This document shows, piece by piece, positions 17,835 to 27,687 of a stretch of DNA of 64,000 nt (position 1 is the first letter of the stretch; each line of letters opens with the position of its first letter). The translations under genes and the position numbers were made by a program. The stretch is from positions 310,001-374,000 of the forward strand of contig NZ_LDCP01000003.1 in NCBI RefSeq assembly GCF_001021555.1, written 5' to 3'. The notes beneath the pieces are model-generated. The model searched no databases. It saw only the letters and a list, made by a program, of their open reading frames with translations, and had not been told where the DNA came from. This DNA comes from Aurantiacibacter marinus. GTDB lineage: Bacteria > Pseudomonadota > Alphaproteobacteria > Sphingomonadales > Sphingomonadaceae.

Positions 17835-18962
17835 CTAGCTGCTTCGATTTTCCGCGAGAGTGTTGTGATATTCCGCAACCGCGCGCGCTACGCCTTGCAT
17901 CAATTCCATCCGGTCCGGCGTTTCGCGGCGTGTTTCTCCGATCATCACGGCCACGGCATAGTTGCAGCCATCAGGTGCTAACAACAATCCAACGTCGTTG
18001 TATCCCGATTGCCGGCCATTCCAATATTGCCCGGTGCCGGTTTTGTGGGCGATTTCCCAACCATCGGGTACGCCAGCCTTAAGCCGGTTCGGGCCGCTTT
18101 TTGTACGGCGGAGGACGGATATCAGCCAGTCTCTGCTGCCTGCCGATAAAATCTCCGCGCGAGAAAGGCGCGCAAGTGCCGAAGCGATGGCGAGCGGTGT
18201 CGCGCCGTCGACCGGATTGGATTGATAGCTGTTGAAGGCGATTTCGCGCTCATTTGCCGGCACCAGTTCCCGAGCGTCGAAAAAGCCCATGCCTGTGAAG
18301 GCATAGCTTTGCCGCCACGTCAGTCCAGCAATTGCACTTTGCATCATGCGTTCGCCGGGGCCGAAGCGAATCCCGATCATCTCCTTCTTGGCCAGCATCG
18401 CGCGGACAGCGTCAGGGCCGCCAATTGCGTTCAGCACCGCATCATTGGCCGTGTTGTCGCTTTCGGTCAGAGCGCGTTCGATCAGCTCTGCGATGTCGAT
18501 TTCGACAGCTACTTCGTTCAGGATGCGGGCGCGGATTGGCTGGTGGAAAACGGCCAGATCATCGCGCGTAAGCCGGACTTTGTCTGATAGGCTCAATTCA
18601 CCGCGGTCGGCGTGTTCAAGCGCTGTGATGGCGACCCACAACTTGCTGACGCTTTGTTGGGGCAGGATTTTTTCTTCCTCGAATCCGGTGCTCCAACCGT
18701 TCTTGATATCGATGACGGCAATGCCGGTCGAACCGCCGAATTCCAGTGCAAGCCGGTCTATCTCCGTCGCCAGCACATCGCGCGACAGCGCCAATGCCCA
18801 GTTGATTTCAGCGTTGATTTCAGGGTTGATTTCAGGGTCAGTTTCCGCGGAGTTCTCTCCAGCAAGGCTATCGCTATTGACCTGCCGACCATCAGCGTCC
18901 GGCGCATTGCAGCCGGACAGTGTCAGAGCGCCTATCAATAAAGGTATCAGGTATCGGATCAT
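17835..18962 (-). CDS. Class A beta-lactamase-like serine hydrolase lipoprotein
   Basis: Exported lipoprotein (lipobox LSGC, C18) with a penicillin-recognising fold. Motifs in order: SVSK (Ser70/Lys73 equivalents), SDN (130-132) and KTG (234). Counting from SDN, a glutamate falls at the Glu166 position (GERMMQ) but Asn170 is replaced by Gln. About 35 extra residues separate this loop from the TPLAIASAL helix compared with TEM-type enzymes. A short tandem repeat (EIN units) follows the lipobox. It may be a beta-lactamase or a relative acting on peptidoglycan; resistance cannot be inferred. It follows oxyR by 51 bases. Confidence 0.75.
   Translation of the reverse strand: MIRYLIPLLIGALTLSGCNAPDADGRQVNSDSLAGENSAETDPEINPEINAEINWALALSRDVLATEIDRLALEFGGSTGIAVIDIKNGWSTGFEEEKILPQQSVSKLWVAITALEHADRGELSLSDKVRLTRDDLAVFHQPIRARILNEVAVEIDIAELIERALTESDNTANDAVLNAIGGPDAVRAMLAKKEMIGIRFGPGERMMQSAIAGLTWRQSYAFTGMGFFDARELVPANEREIAFNSYQSNPVDGATPLAIASALARLSRAEILSAGSRDWLISVLRRTKSGPNRLKAGVPDGWEIAHKTGTGQYWNGRQSGYNDVGLLLAPDGCNYAVAVMIGETRRETPDRMELMQGVARAVAEYHNTLAENRSS
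18805..18840 (-). repeat. Three 12-base tandem units inside the lipoprotein gene
   Basis: The stretch holds three imperfect copies of a 12-base unit (plus strand gttgatttcagg-like), encoding repeated Glu-Ile-Asn-Pro/Ala just after the lipid-attachment cysteine. The repeats keep the reading frame, so copy number could change linker length without breaking the protein. Confidence 0.6.
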
Positions 18963-19013
18963 TATTGCCTATTGCCGCAAGGCCATTGTTTTCGCCGATA
19001 AACTGGCAAAAAA

Positions 19014-19910
19014 TCAACCTGCGCGCAATTCATCGGCAAGCAGGCGGAATTCGTCGGAGCGGGGCGAGTTTGTGCGCCAGACCAGCGCAATTTCTCGGTG
19101 CGTGTTGCCACCTTTCAACGGCCGGGCGACCACATCGGTTTCGTGCAAAATGCCTGCATCGATCGCCATTTTCGGCAGCATAGTCAGGCCAAGACCGTTA
19201 TCCACCATCTGCACCAGCGTGTGCAGGCTTGTGCCGATCATTGTCGCGCTTGCCCGCATTTCGGGGCGATTGCAGGCGGCAAGGGCATGTTCTTTCAGAC
19301 AATGCCCGTCTTCCAGCAGCAGCAGGCGACCTTCGTCGATCATTCCGGGCGGGATTTCTGCAGGTGGATCGCGCGGGTCGTCTTTGGGGAAGGCGACGAA
19401 AAGTTCATCCTTTGCGATCACCTCTACCTCCACTTCCCCAGTGGCGAAGGGCAGGGCAAGCAGCACGCAATCCGCGCGGCCATGATGCAGCGATTCGATG
19501 GCGTGATCCGACGTTTCCTCGCGCAGGAACAGCTTCAATTGCGGGCGCTCCCTGCGCAGGCGCGGCAGGATGCGCGGCAGCAGGAACGGCGCGATGGTGG
19601 GGATTACGCTCATGCGAAGCTCCCCCGAAAGCGGCTTGCCAGCCGCTTGTACCAGTTCTGCCAGCTCTTCTGTCTCACGCAGGACTCGGTGCGCCTTGGC
19701 CACCACATTATTGCCCAGCGGGGTGAACCGCACGACGCGGCGGCTGCGTTCTACCAGAGTTACGCCGAGCAGCGATTCAAGTTCGCGGATGCCGGCTGAA
19801 AGCGTGGATTGCGAAACGAAGGACGCCTCTGCCGCACGGCCGAAATGACCATACTCGTGGAGTGATACAAGATATTGCAGTTGCTTGATCGTGGGGAGGT
19901 ATGTGGACAT
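19014..19910 (-). CDS. oxyR: LysR-type peroxide regulator OxyR
   Basis: LysR-family regulator of 298 residues: winged helix-turn-helix at about 8-65 and a substrate-binding-like domain after about 93. The segment EDGHCLKEHALAAC carries C204 and C213 with the same eight-residue spacing as the peroxide-sensing Cys199/Cys208 pair of E. coli OxyR, so a disulfide switch is likely. It starts two bases after the RNase D stop, so the two are probably co-transcribed. No peroxidase or catalase gene is adjacent. Confidence 0.88.
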   Translation of the reverse strand: MSTYLPTIKQLQYLVSLHEYGHFGRAAEASFVSQSTLSAGIRELESLLGVTLVERSRRVVRFTPLGNNVVAKAHRVLRETEELAELVQAAGKPLSGELRMSVIPTIAPFLLPRILPRLRRERPQLKLFLREETSDHAIESLHHGRADCVLLALPFATGEVEVEVIAKDELFVAFPKDDPRDPPAEIPPGMIDEGRLLLLEDGHCLKEHALAACNRPEMRASATMIGTSLHTLVQMVDNGLGLTMLPKMAIDAGILHETDVVARPLKGGNTHREIALVWRTNSPRSDEFRLLADELRAG

Positions 19911-19912
19911 GC

Positions 19913-21184
19913 CTAGTCCTGGCTCTCGGCCCCGGCCTGTTCCACCGTTTCCTCCGCCGCAGACTTAGCGTCCGCTTCAGTCCCATCTTCAACCTCAGAT
20001 CCAGCCGCTTCGGCCTTCACATCATCGATATGGGTCATTTTCAAACGGCCCTTTTCGACGGCAAAGGCCAGTTTGCCCTCGACCAGATCGAGCGCGTCCT
20101 TCCCGAATATCTCGAATCGCCAACCTTCCAGAATTGGCAGCTTGCGAATGCCCGCAGCCAATGCCTCAAGCTCATCGGACTTGGTCAGCAGCCGGCTGGC
20201 CACGTCGATTTCGCGGGCGCGGATTTTCAGCAGCAGTTTCAGCAGGTCGGCCACCAATGCGCCTTCCTTGCCCAAAGGCGCTCCGCGTTTTGCCTTGGCA
20301 GGCAGTTCCTCCGCGGGCAACGGCTCGGCATTCTTGATAACGCGCATCAGGCGCTTGCCGATATCGTTCTCTTTCCAAGCGTTGGAAAGCCCGCGCACCT
20401 TGGCGAGATCTGCCTGCTGTTTCGGCGGGTGGCTGGCAATGTCGGCCATCGTTTCATCACGGATAATGCGGCCACGCGGAATGTCCTTATCCTGCGCCTC
20501 GCTTTCCCGCCAAGCGGCCAACGCCTTCAGGCGACCCAGCACAGCTGGGTTGCGGCCCGGTGCACGGATGCGGCGCCATGCCAGATCAAGATCGTTGGCG
20601 TAATTGGATGGGTCCGCCAGCTTGTCCATTTCCGCATTCAGCCAGTGGCCGCGATTGGTCTTGATGAGCTTTTTCAGCATTCTGGGGAAGATTGTTGCCA
20701 GATAGGTAACATCGCCGATGGCATATTCGATCTGTCGTTCGGTCAGGGGGCGGCGGCTCCAGTCGGTAAAACGAGCGCCCTTGTCGATGGTCTTGTTAAG
20801 CCAGCTTTCCACCAGATTGGCATATCCGATCTGTTCGGACTGGCTGATCGCCATCATCGCAATCTGCGTGTCGAAAATGGGGTAGGGCGTCTTGCCGGTA
20901 AGGTTGTAGACGATTTCCACATCCTGGCCACCAGCATGGAAAATCTTGAGCACCTCGTCATTCTCGCACAGCAGATCAAGCAGCGGAGTAAGATCAATGC
21001 CGTCTGCCAGCGGATCGATCGCAGCAGCTTCTTCTTCATTGCCGACCTGCACCAGACATAGCAGCGGATAATAGGTGTTTTCGCGCATGAATTCGGTGTC
21101 GACACACACGAATTCATGTTTCGCCAGCCGTTCACACAGCGCAGCCAAAGTTTCGGTATCGGTAATGAGGGGATGAATTTGCAT
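19913..21184 (-). CDS. rnd: Ribonuclease D
   Basis: DEDD-family 3'-5' exoribonuclease acting in tRNA and stable RNA 3' maturation. The 423-residue protein has D29 and E31 in VDTEF, the middle FDTQIA aspartate, and YAIGDVTYL near residue 175, followed by an HRDC-type helical region. The C terminus adds about 40 acidic residues rich in Ala and Glu that are not part of the enzyme core. It is divergent from aspS and heads an rnd-oxyR pair. Confidence 0.92.
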   Translation of the reverse strand: MQIHPLITDTETLAALCERLAKHEFVCVDTEFMRENTYYPLLCLVQVGNEEEAAAIDPLADGIDLTPLLDLLCENDEVLKIFHAGGQDVEIVYNLTGKTPYPIFDTQIAMMAISQSEQIGYANLVESWLNKTIDKGARFTDWSRRPLTERQIEYAIGDVTYLATIFPRMLKKLIKTNRGHWLNAEMDKLADPSNYANDLDLAWRRIRAPGRNPAVLGRLKALAAWRESEAQDKDIPRGRIIRDETMADIASHPPKQQADLAKVRGLSNAWKENDIGKRLMRVIKNAEPLPAEELPAKAKRGAPLGKEGALVADLLKLLLKIRAREIDVASRLLTKSDELEALAAGIRKLPILEGWRFEIFGKDALDLVEGKLAFAVEKGRLKMTHIDDVKAEAAGSEVEDGTEADAKSAAEETVEQAGAESQD

Positions 21185-21264
21185 GTCCGTCTTTTCTGTT
21201 CTGGCCGGTTCACCGACCTGCGCACGTCACTGTGTTCCTGATTTACAGATTCGGGCCGTAAATC

Positions 21265-21293
21265 TTGACAAAGCGCCGTGCATACCCTGTTAG
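21265..21293 (+). promoter_or_regulatory. Sigma70-type promoter for aspS
   Basis: A perfect -35 TTGACA (21265-21270), a 17-base spacer and TGTTAG (21288-21293). Transcription would start near 21300, giving a leader of about 95 bases that contains a GGCGCG/CGCGCC hairpin (21322-21337). Confidence 0.6.
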
Positions 21294-21394
21294 CGCGCGC
21301 ATAAAGCAGAAAGCCTTGTGCGGCGCGCTGACGCGCCCCAGAGCGCTTCATTGCGCCCCATAGCTCCATAGCCTCCGAAATGGAAAGAGTCCTC

Positions 21395-23179
<1,785 letters not shown>

Positions 23180-23223
23180 ACGCAATTTTGTTCAGGTTTT
23201 GTTGAGGTAAACTGAACGAATGT

Positions 23224-23253
23224 GATTCCCGATCCATACCAAAAGGGGGAATC
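23224..23253 (+). promoter_or_regulatory. Leader hairpin covering the ribosome binding site
   Basis: GATTCCC (23224-23230) pairs with GGGAATC (23247-23253). The right arm contains part of the G-rich Shine-Dalgarno of the gene starting at 23257, so folding would hide it. The loop is 16 bases. Confidence 0.35.
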
Positions 23254-23256
23254 GGG

Positions 23257-24225
23257 ATGAAGAATTGCGGGCTTTTTGCACTCGGTGCAGCACTCTTGTT
23301 CTCGGCAACGGGCGCGCAGGCTGAAACCTTGCGTGTCGCCGGCGTTTATCCGGCGGCCAGCGATGGCGCGATAGAAATCGAGGCCATCAGTGTCGAGCGG
23401 TTCGCCGGTTCTGATGGCCCGCGCCTGTCCTATCTGATTGAGGATAGATTGCGTGGAGTCGATATCGGCGGTGAGCCATGGTTCACCGTGCTCGCGCCCC
23501 AATTTGCCCAAGACGCGGACGGTGTTCTGGACGGCTATGCTGAGGCGCGCTTTTCCGAATATCGCTTTCCCGCGACGCGCACCATCTGCAGGCGCAGGGA
23601 TGCGGAAAACGTCTGCATCGAATATCGTGATGTGGAAACAGAGTGCATTCGTCTCAGCGTCAGCCTGGAGCCGCAAATGCGTCTGGTGACGCTGGATGGG
23701 CGCATGCTCTGGTCCAGCAATATTCGCCGCAGCAGCGAAACCAGCTTTTGTCCTGAATTCGATCAGGCTCCTGATTTCGAGCCTGTCATTGCCGGCTGGG
23801 TGGATGAGTTCGTAGCGCATGTCCGGTCGAGCCTCGCCCCCCGGTCCAGCGCCAGCAATGTTAGGATCATGGAAGGGCGGCGCGGCCTTGATGGAGAATA
23901 TCGTGCGCTGTTCCGCACGGCCGTTGCGCTAACCGATACTGACGAAAACGCGGCCTGCGACCTGTTTGAAACTCTGCGTGCAGACAATCCGGATCAGCCC
24001 TCGCTGGTGTTCAACGCTGGCCTTTGTGCGGAACGAGATGGTGATCTTGCCGCGGCGCAAGACATCTACCGCGTGGCGCTGTCCTCCAGCCGGTCGGATG
24101 ACGAGGCACAAGATGGCCTTCGCCGCCTTTCGCAGCGGTTGCGGGCGGAGCGGCAGCTGGACCGGCGTGAAAGGCTCCTCGCGCTCCGCTATCCGTCGGC
24201 ACCTTTGATCGCCGCGTCTCGCTAG
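23257..24225 (+). CDS. Exported protein with C-terminal TPR-like region, function unknown
   Basis: I do not recognise this 322-residue protein. It has a clear signal peptide (cleavage after GAQA, about residue 22), an N-terminal region with four cysteines in a short stretch (about residues 110-130, CRRRDAENVCIEYRDVETEC), and a C-terminal helical part with TPR-like pairs (SLVFNAGLCAERDGDLAAAQDIYRVAL). It is probably periplasmic and involved in protein contacts. It stands between aspS and acpP; a hairpin overlaps its ribosome binding site. Confidence 0.75.
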   Translation: MKNCGLFALGAALLFSATGAQAETLRVAGVYPAASDGAIEIEAISVERFAGSDGPRLSYLIEDRLRGVDIGGEPWFTVLAPQFAQDADGVLDGYAEARFSEYRFPATRTICRRRDAENVCIEYRDVETECIRLSVSLEPQMRLVTLDGRMLWSSNIRRSSETSFCPEFDQAPDFEPVIAGWVDEFVAHVRSSLAPRSSASNVRIMEGRRGLDGEYRALFRTAVALTDTDENAACDLFETLRADNPDQPSLVFNAGLCAERDGDLAAAQDIYRVALSSSRSDDEAQDGLRRLSQRLRAERQLDRRERLLALRYPSAPLIAASR

Positions 24226-24339
24226 AGCTACACCGGCGAAAAGTTTACTCGCGTTTGGCGCAAAGCGGGTACTTGCGCTTGCCCGCTGCGTTCATTAGGG
24301 CGAAAGCATCAAGCCACCCCCAAGAGGAAGAGGGATTAC

Positions 24340-24576
24340 ATGAGCGATATTGCCGCACGCGTGAAGAAGATCGTGGTCGAGCACCTCGGCGTTGAGGAAG
24401 ACAAGGTTGCCCCAGAGGCAAGCTTCATCGACGATCTGGGCGCGGACAGCCTCGACATTGTCGAGCTGGTCATGGCCTTTGAAGAAGAATTCGGCGTTGA
24501 AATTCCGGACGACGCTGCCGAGAAGATCAATACGGTTGGCGATGCCAACAAGTATATCGAAGAGAACGCCAGCTAA
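24340..24576 (+). CDS. acpP: Acyl carrier protein
   Basis: Carrier of growing fatty acyl chains; 78 acidic residues with the phosphopantetheine serine S37 in [11 protein letters not shown] strong Shine-Dalgarno (agaggaagaggg) precedes the ATG. It is followed 99 bases later by fabF, with a hairpin terminator or attenuator in between, the common acpP-fabF arrangement. Confidence 0.97.
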   Translation: MSDIAARVKKIVVEHLGVEEDKVAPEASFIDDLGADSLDIVELVMAFEEEFGVEIPDDAAEKINTVGDANKYIEENAS

Positions 24577-24630
24577 GACTGGATTGGCCCTGTTCGCGAA
24601 CGGTCCCGCCAGACGCGGATGGGCATGGAA

Positions 24631-24658
24631 GGCTCAGCCAGATGGCTGGGCCTTTCTT
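24631..24658 (+). terminator. Intrinsic terminator or attenuator between acpP and fabF
   Basis: A 9-bp stem GGCTCAGCC (24631-24639) with GGCTGGGCC (24644-24652), one G-U pair, a 4-base loop, then tttctt. It ends only 17 bases before the fabF start, so it probably reduces rather than blocks read-through, giving excess acpP transcript. Confidence 0.7.
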
Positions 24659-24675
24659 GATTGCGGAGAGATAAT

Positions 24676-25935
24676 ATGCGGCGTGTCGTCGTAACCGGCC
24701 TTGGCCTTGTCACCCCACTTGGCGGTGATGTCGAAACAACCTGGTCCAATCTGATCGCAGGCGAAAGCGGCATCGGACAGATCACCCATTTTGACGCTTC
24801 TGACCAGAAATGCACCATCGCGGGCGAGGTAAAGCCCGCTGATCATGCATGGGGCTTCGACGCGAACAAGCGCGTGGACCACAAGGTGCAGCGGCAGGTC
24901 GATCCGTTCATCGTGTTCGGTATCGATGCCGCAGGGCAGGCGCTGGAAGACGCGGGCCTGACCGAAATGGACGATGCGACAAAACTGCGCGCGGGCTGCT
25001 CCATCGGATCGGGCATTGGCGGTCTGCCGGGTATCGAGAGCGAATCCAGGGTGCTGGCCGAAAAAGGTCCGGGCCGCGTGTCTCCGCACTTCGTCCATGG
25101 CCGCCTGATCAATCTGATCAGCGGACAGGTATCGATCAAATACGGCCTGATGGGCCCGAACCATGCCGTCGTGACGGCATGTTCGACCGGTGCCCATTCC
25201 ATTGGCGATGCTGCCCGCATGATCCGCGACGATGATGCAGACATCATGCTGGCTGGCGGCGCAGAGGCAACCATTTGCCCGATCGGCATTGCCGGGTTTG
25301 CTCAGGCGCGCGCGCTGAATACCGGCTTCAACGATCGCCCGACCGAAGCCAGCCGTCCTTATGACAAAGACCGTGAAGGCTTTGTGATGGGTGAGGGCGC
25401 AGGTGTTGTCGTGTTGGAGGAATACGAACACGCCAAGGCACGCGGCGCGAAAATCTACGCCGAAGTGGTTGGTTACGGACTGTCAGGCGATGCCTATCAC
25501 GTCACCGCGCCGCATCCTGATGGCTTGGGCGCGGAAAACGCCATGCGCATGGCGATCCGCAAGGCCGGGATGGAACCGTCAGACATTGATTACGTCAATG
25601 CCCACGGTACCTCCACCATGGCAGACACAATCGAGCTTGCAGCGGTAAGGCGTGTGCTCGGCAGCGATCTGGGCGGTGCCAGCATGAGCAGCACCAAATC
25701 GGCCATCGGGCACCTTCTGGGCGGCGCTGGCGCGGTAGAGAGCATTTTCTGCGTCCTCGCCATCCGCGACGGAATCGTTCCGCCCACGCTGAACCTGCAC
25801 AACCCCGATGATGGCACCGAAGGCGTAGATCTCGTTCCGCTCACCGCGAAAAAGCGGGAAGTGAACGCAGTGCTCAACAACAGCTTCGGATTTGGTGGCA
25901 CCAATGCATCCCTGGTGATGAAGCGGGTCGACTGA
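24676..25935 (+). CDS. fabF: Beta-ketoacyl-ACP synthase II
   Basis: Condensing enzyme of fatty acid elongation. From ATG 24676 (ggagag five bases upstream) the protein has 419 residues with the Cys-His-His triad C169 (TACSTG), H310 (NAHGTS), H346 (AIGHLLGG) and the conserved K341. The in-frame ATG 24661 is less likely. It is one base from mltG, the frequent fabF-mltG pairing. Confidence 0.96.
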   Translation: MRRVVVTGLGLVTPLGGDVETTWSNLIAGESGIGQITHFDASDQKCTIAGEVKPADHAWGFDANKRVDHKVQRQVDPFIVFGIDAAGQALEDAGLTEMDDATKLRAGCSIGSGIGGLPGIESESRVLAEKGPGRVSPHFVHGRLINLISGQVSIKYGLMGPNHAVVTACSTGAHSIGDAARMIRDDDADIMLAGGAEATICPIGIAGFAQARALNTGFNDRPTEASRPYDKDREGFVMGEGAGVVVLEEYEHAKARGAKIYAEVVGYGLSGDAYHVTAPHPDGLGAENAMRMAIRKAGMEPSDIDYVNAHGTSTMADTIELAAVRRVLGSDLGGASMSSTKSAIGHLLGGAGAVESIFCVLAIRDGIVPPTLNLHNPDDGTEGVDLVPLTAKKREVNAVLNNSFGFGGTNASLVMKRVD

Positions 25936-25936
25936 C

Positions 25937-26908
25937 ATGAAAAAATTGCTCGCGGGCATAGTCGCGCTGGGCTTGCTGGCGGTACTGATCGTGGGCGGCT
26001 GGTTCGCTGCGGGCTGGTATGGCGGCTCCGAGATTGAAGAGGAGACGGCCTTCATTGTCCCGTCCGGCTCCTCGCTGACTTCGGTTGCGCAAAAGCTGGA
26101 GGAAGAAGGCCTCATTGCCTCTGCCGATGGCTTCCTGCTGCGCGCAAAAATTCTTGGCGGCAGCGATCCGATCAAGGCTGGCGAGTTCCTGCTGGCAGCA
26201 GGGGCGAGCGGGTCCAAGATACTCAGCACATTGCAGAGCGGCGACGTGATCCGCAGGTTTGTGACCATTCCCGAGGGCACCCCTTCTGTGATCGTGCATG
26301 ATCTGCTGATGGCGGAAGACCTGCTGGTGGGCGAGATACCGGTGCCGGACGAAGGCTCAGTCCTTCCCGAAAGCTACGACTTCGAACGCGGGGAAGAGCG
26401 CATTGCAGTGCTCGCCCGGATGCAGCGCGCAATGGACGAAACGGTTGCGGAGCTGTGGCCAAACCGGACATCTCGCACAGTCGCGACAACGCCGCAGGAA
26501 GCCGTGATCCTTGCCTCTATCGTGGAGAAGGAAACCGGCGTCCCGGAAGAACGGCGCATGGTTGCAGGCCTCTACTCCAACCGCATCCGGCAAGGGATCA
26601 TGCTGCAGGCTGACCCGACTATTATCTATCCCATCACGCGCGGCCGCCCGCTGGGTCGCCGTATTCGCCAGTCCGAAATTCAGGCGATCAACGGATACAA
26701 CACATATCAGATGCAGGGCCTGCCCAATGGCCCCATCGCCAACCCTGGTCGCGCCAGCATTGAAGCTGTGCTGAACCCTGAAGAAACCGATGCGATCTAT
26801 ATGGTTGCAGACGGTTCCGGCGGGCATGAGTTCAATTCCACGCTCGACGGGCATAACGCCGCAGTCGAACGCTGGTTCGCCTTGCGACGTGAACGCGGCG
26901 AGATGTGA
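25937..26908 (+). CDS. mltG: Endolytic transglycosylase MltG
   Basis: Membrane-anchored lytic transglycosylase that cuts nascent glycan strands and limits their length. The 323-residue protein has one N-terminal helix (5-27), a LysM-like subdomain, and the catalytic region with Glu197 in ILASIVEKET, then the LQADPTIIY and GLPNGPIANPG motifs. Start is one base after the fabF stop; the stop overlaps the next gene by GTGA. Confidence 0.93.
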   Translation: MKKLLAGIVALGLLAVLIVGGWFAAGWYGGSEIEEETAFIVPSGSSLTSVAQKLEEEGLIASADGFLLRAKILGGSDPIKAGEFLLAAGASGSKILSTLQSGDVIRRFVTIPEGTPSVIVHDLLMAEDLLVGEIPVPDEGSVLPESYDFERGEERIAVLARMQRAMDETVAELWPNRTSRTVATTPQEAVILASIVEKETGVPEERRMVAGLYSNRIRQGIMLQADPTIIYPITRGRPLGRRIRQSEIQAINGYNTYQMQGLPNGPIANPGRASIEAVLNPEETDAIYMVADGSGGHEFNSTLDGHNAAVERWFALRRERGEM

Positions 26909-27429
26909 CCGGGGAGCGATCTGGTCCTGCTCCGCTTATCCTGACGGCAATGCTGCCGGACGATCTGCACAGCTGGGCCACCGGCCTGCGGCGCGATTAT
27001 TTTCCGCCCGAACGCAATCATCTTGAGGCGCATGTGACGCTGTTCCACGCGCTGCCGCCAAGCAGCGAGAGCGAGGTGCGTGATTGCTGCGCGGCGTTTG
27101 CCCGCGATTATCCGCCGGTCCCAGCGCGGCTGTGCGGCATCATGAAGCTGGGGAAGGGCACTGCTCTGAAGTTGGAGAGCGAGGCGATGCTTTCATTGCG
27201 TGACGAGCTGGCAGACCGCTTTCATGGCCTGCTGACGCCGCAGGATGAACATACGCCGCGCCTTCATGTCACGATTCAGAACAAGGTCAGCCTTGAAGAA
27301 GCGAAGGCTTTGCAGGCTGAATTGGGCCCGCTTGTAACCCCGCGTGATTTCGCCTTTGCAGGTCTATCATTGCATACCTATCGCGGCGGACCGTGGGATC
27401 ACCTGAAGAGCTGGCGTTTTCGCGGTTGA
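26905..27429 (+). CDS. 2'-5' RNA ligase / cyclic phosphodiesterase-like protein
   Basis: 2H phosphoesterase superfamily protein, 174 residues, with the two catalytic HxT motifs H43-V-T45 and H121-V-T123 spaced as in LigT/ThpR. It probably acts on 2',3'-cyclic or 2'-5' phosphodiester bonds; the natural substrate is unknown. GTG start 26905 overlaps the mltG stop by four bases, so it is translationally coupled to the fabF-mltG unit. Confidence 0.82.
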   Translation: MTGERSGPAPLILTAMLPDDLHSWATGLRRDYFPPERNHLEAHVTLFHALPPSSESEVRDCCAAFARDYPPVPARLCGIMKLGKGTALKLESEAMLSLRDELADRFHGLLTPQDEHTPRLHVTIQNKVSLEEAKALQAELGPLVTPRDFAFAGLSLHTYRGGPWDHLKSWRFRG

Positions 27430-27453
27430 CCCGCGGCGCACGGCTGCTAAATG
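27426..27453 (+). promoter_or_regulatory. Promoter of the tRNA-Met gene
   Basis: TTGACC (27426-27431), a 16-base spacer, TAAATG (27448-27453). It overlaps the stop of the preceding gene and would start transcription about 40 bases before the tRNA. Confidence 0.5.
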
Positions 27454-27501
27454 CGCCGCCTTGCCCCGCGCTGCGTAGCACCGCCGGTCAATGCCTTTCG
27501 G

Positions 27502-27578
27502 GGCGGAGTAGCTCAGGTGGTTAGAGCAGCGGAATCATAATCCGCGTGTCGGGGGTTCGAGTCCCTCCTCCGCTACCA
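27502..27578 (+). tRNA. tRNA-Met (anticodon CAT)
   Basis: Full cloverleaf: 7-bp acceptor stem (GGCGGAG with CTCCGCT, first pair G-U), D arm GCTC/GAGC, anticodon stem GCGGA/TCCGC around loop ATCATAA, T arm with TTCGAGT, and encoded CCA. The anticodon is CAT. The acceptor stem lacks the unpaired first base of initiator tRNA, so this is elongator Met; tRNA-Ile2 with a modified CAT cannot be fully excluded. Two decayed partial copies of this gene lie 2.1 and 3.5 kb downstream. Confidence 0.95.
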
Positions 27579-27687
27579 AATTTCCTAATCTCGACAAGCA
27601 GCTTGCCCATGACATGGTGCTGCAGTGTCAATTTTGCGCCAGGCGTGATAACTTCTCCGCAGGGTCGCTGATTGGGAGTCAGCGAAA

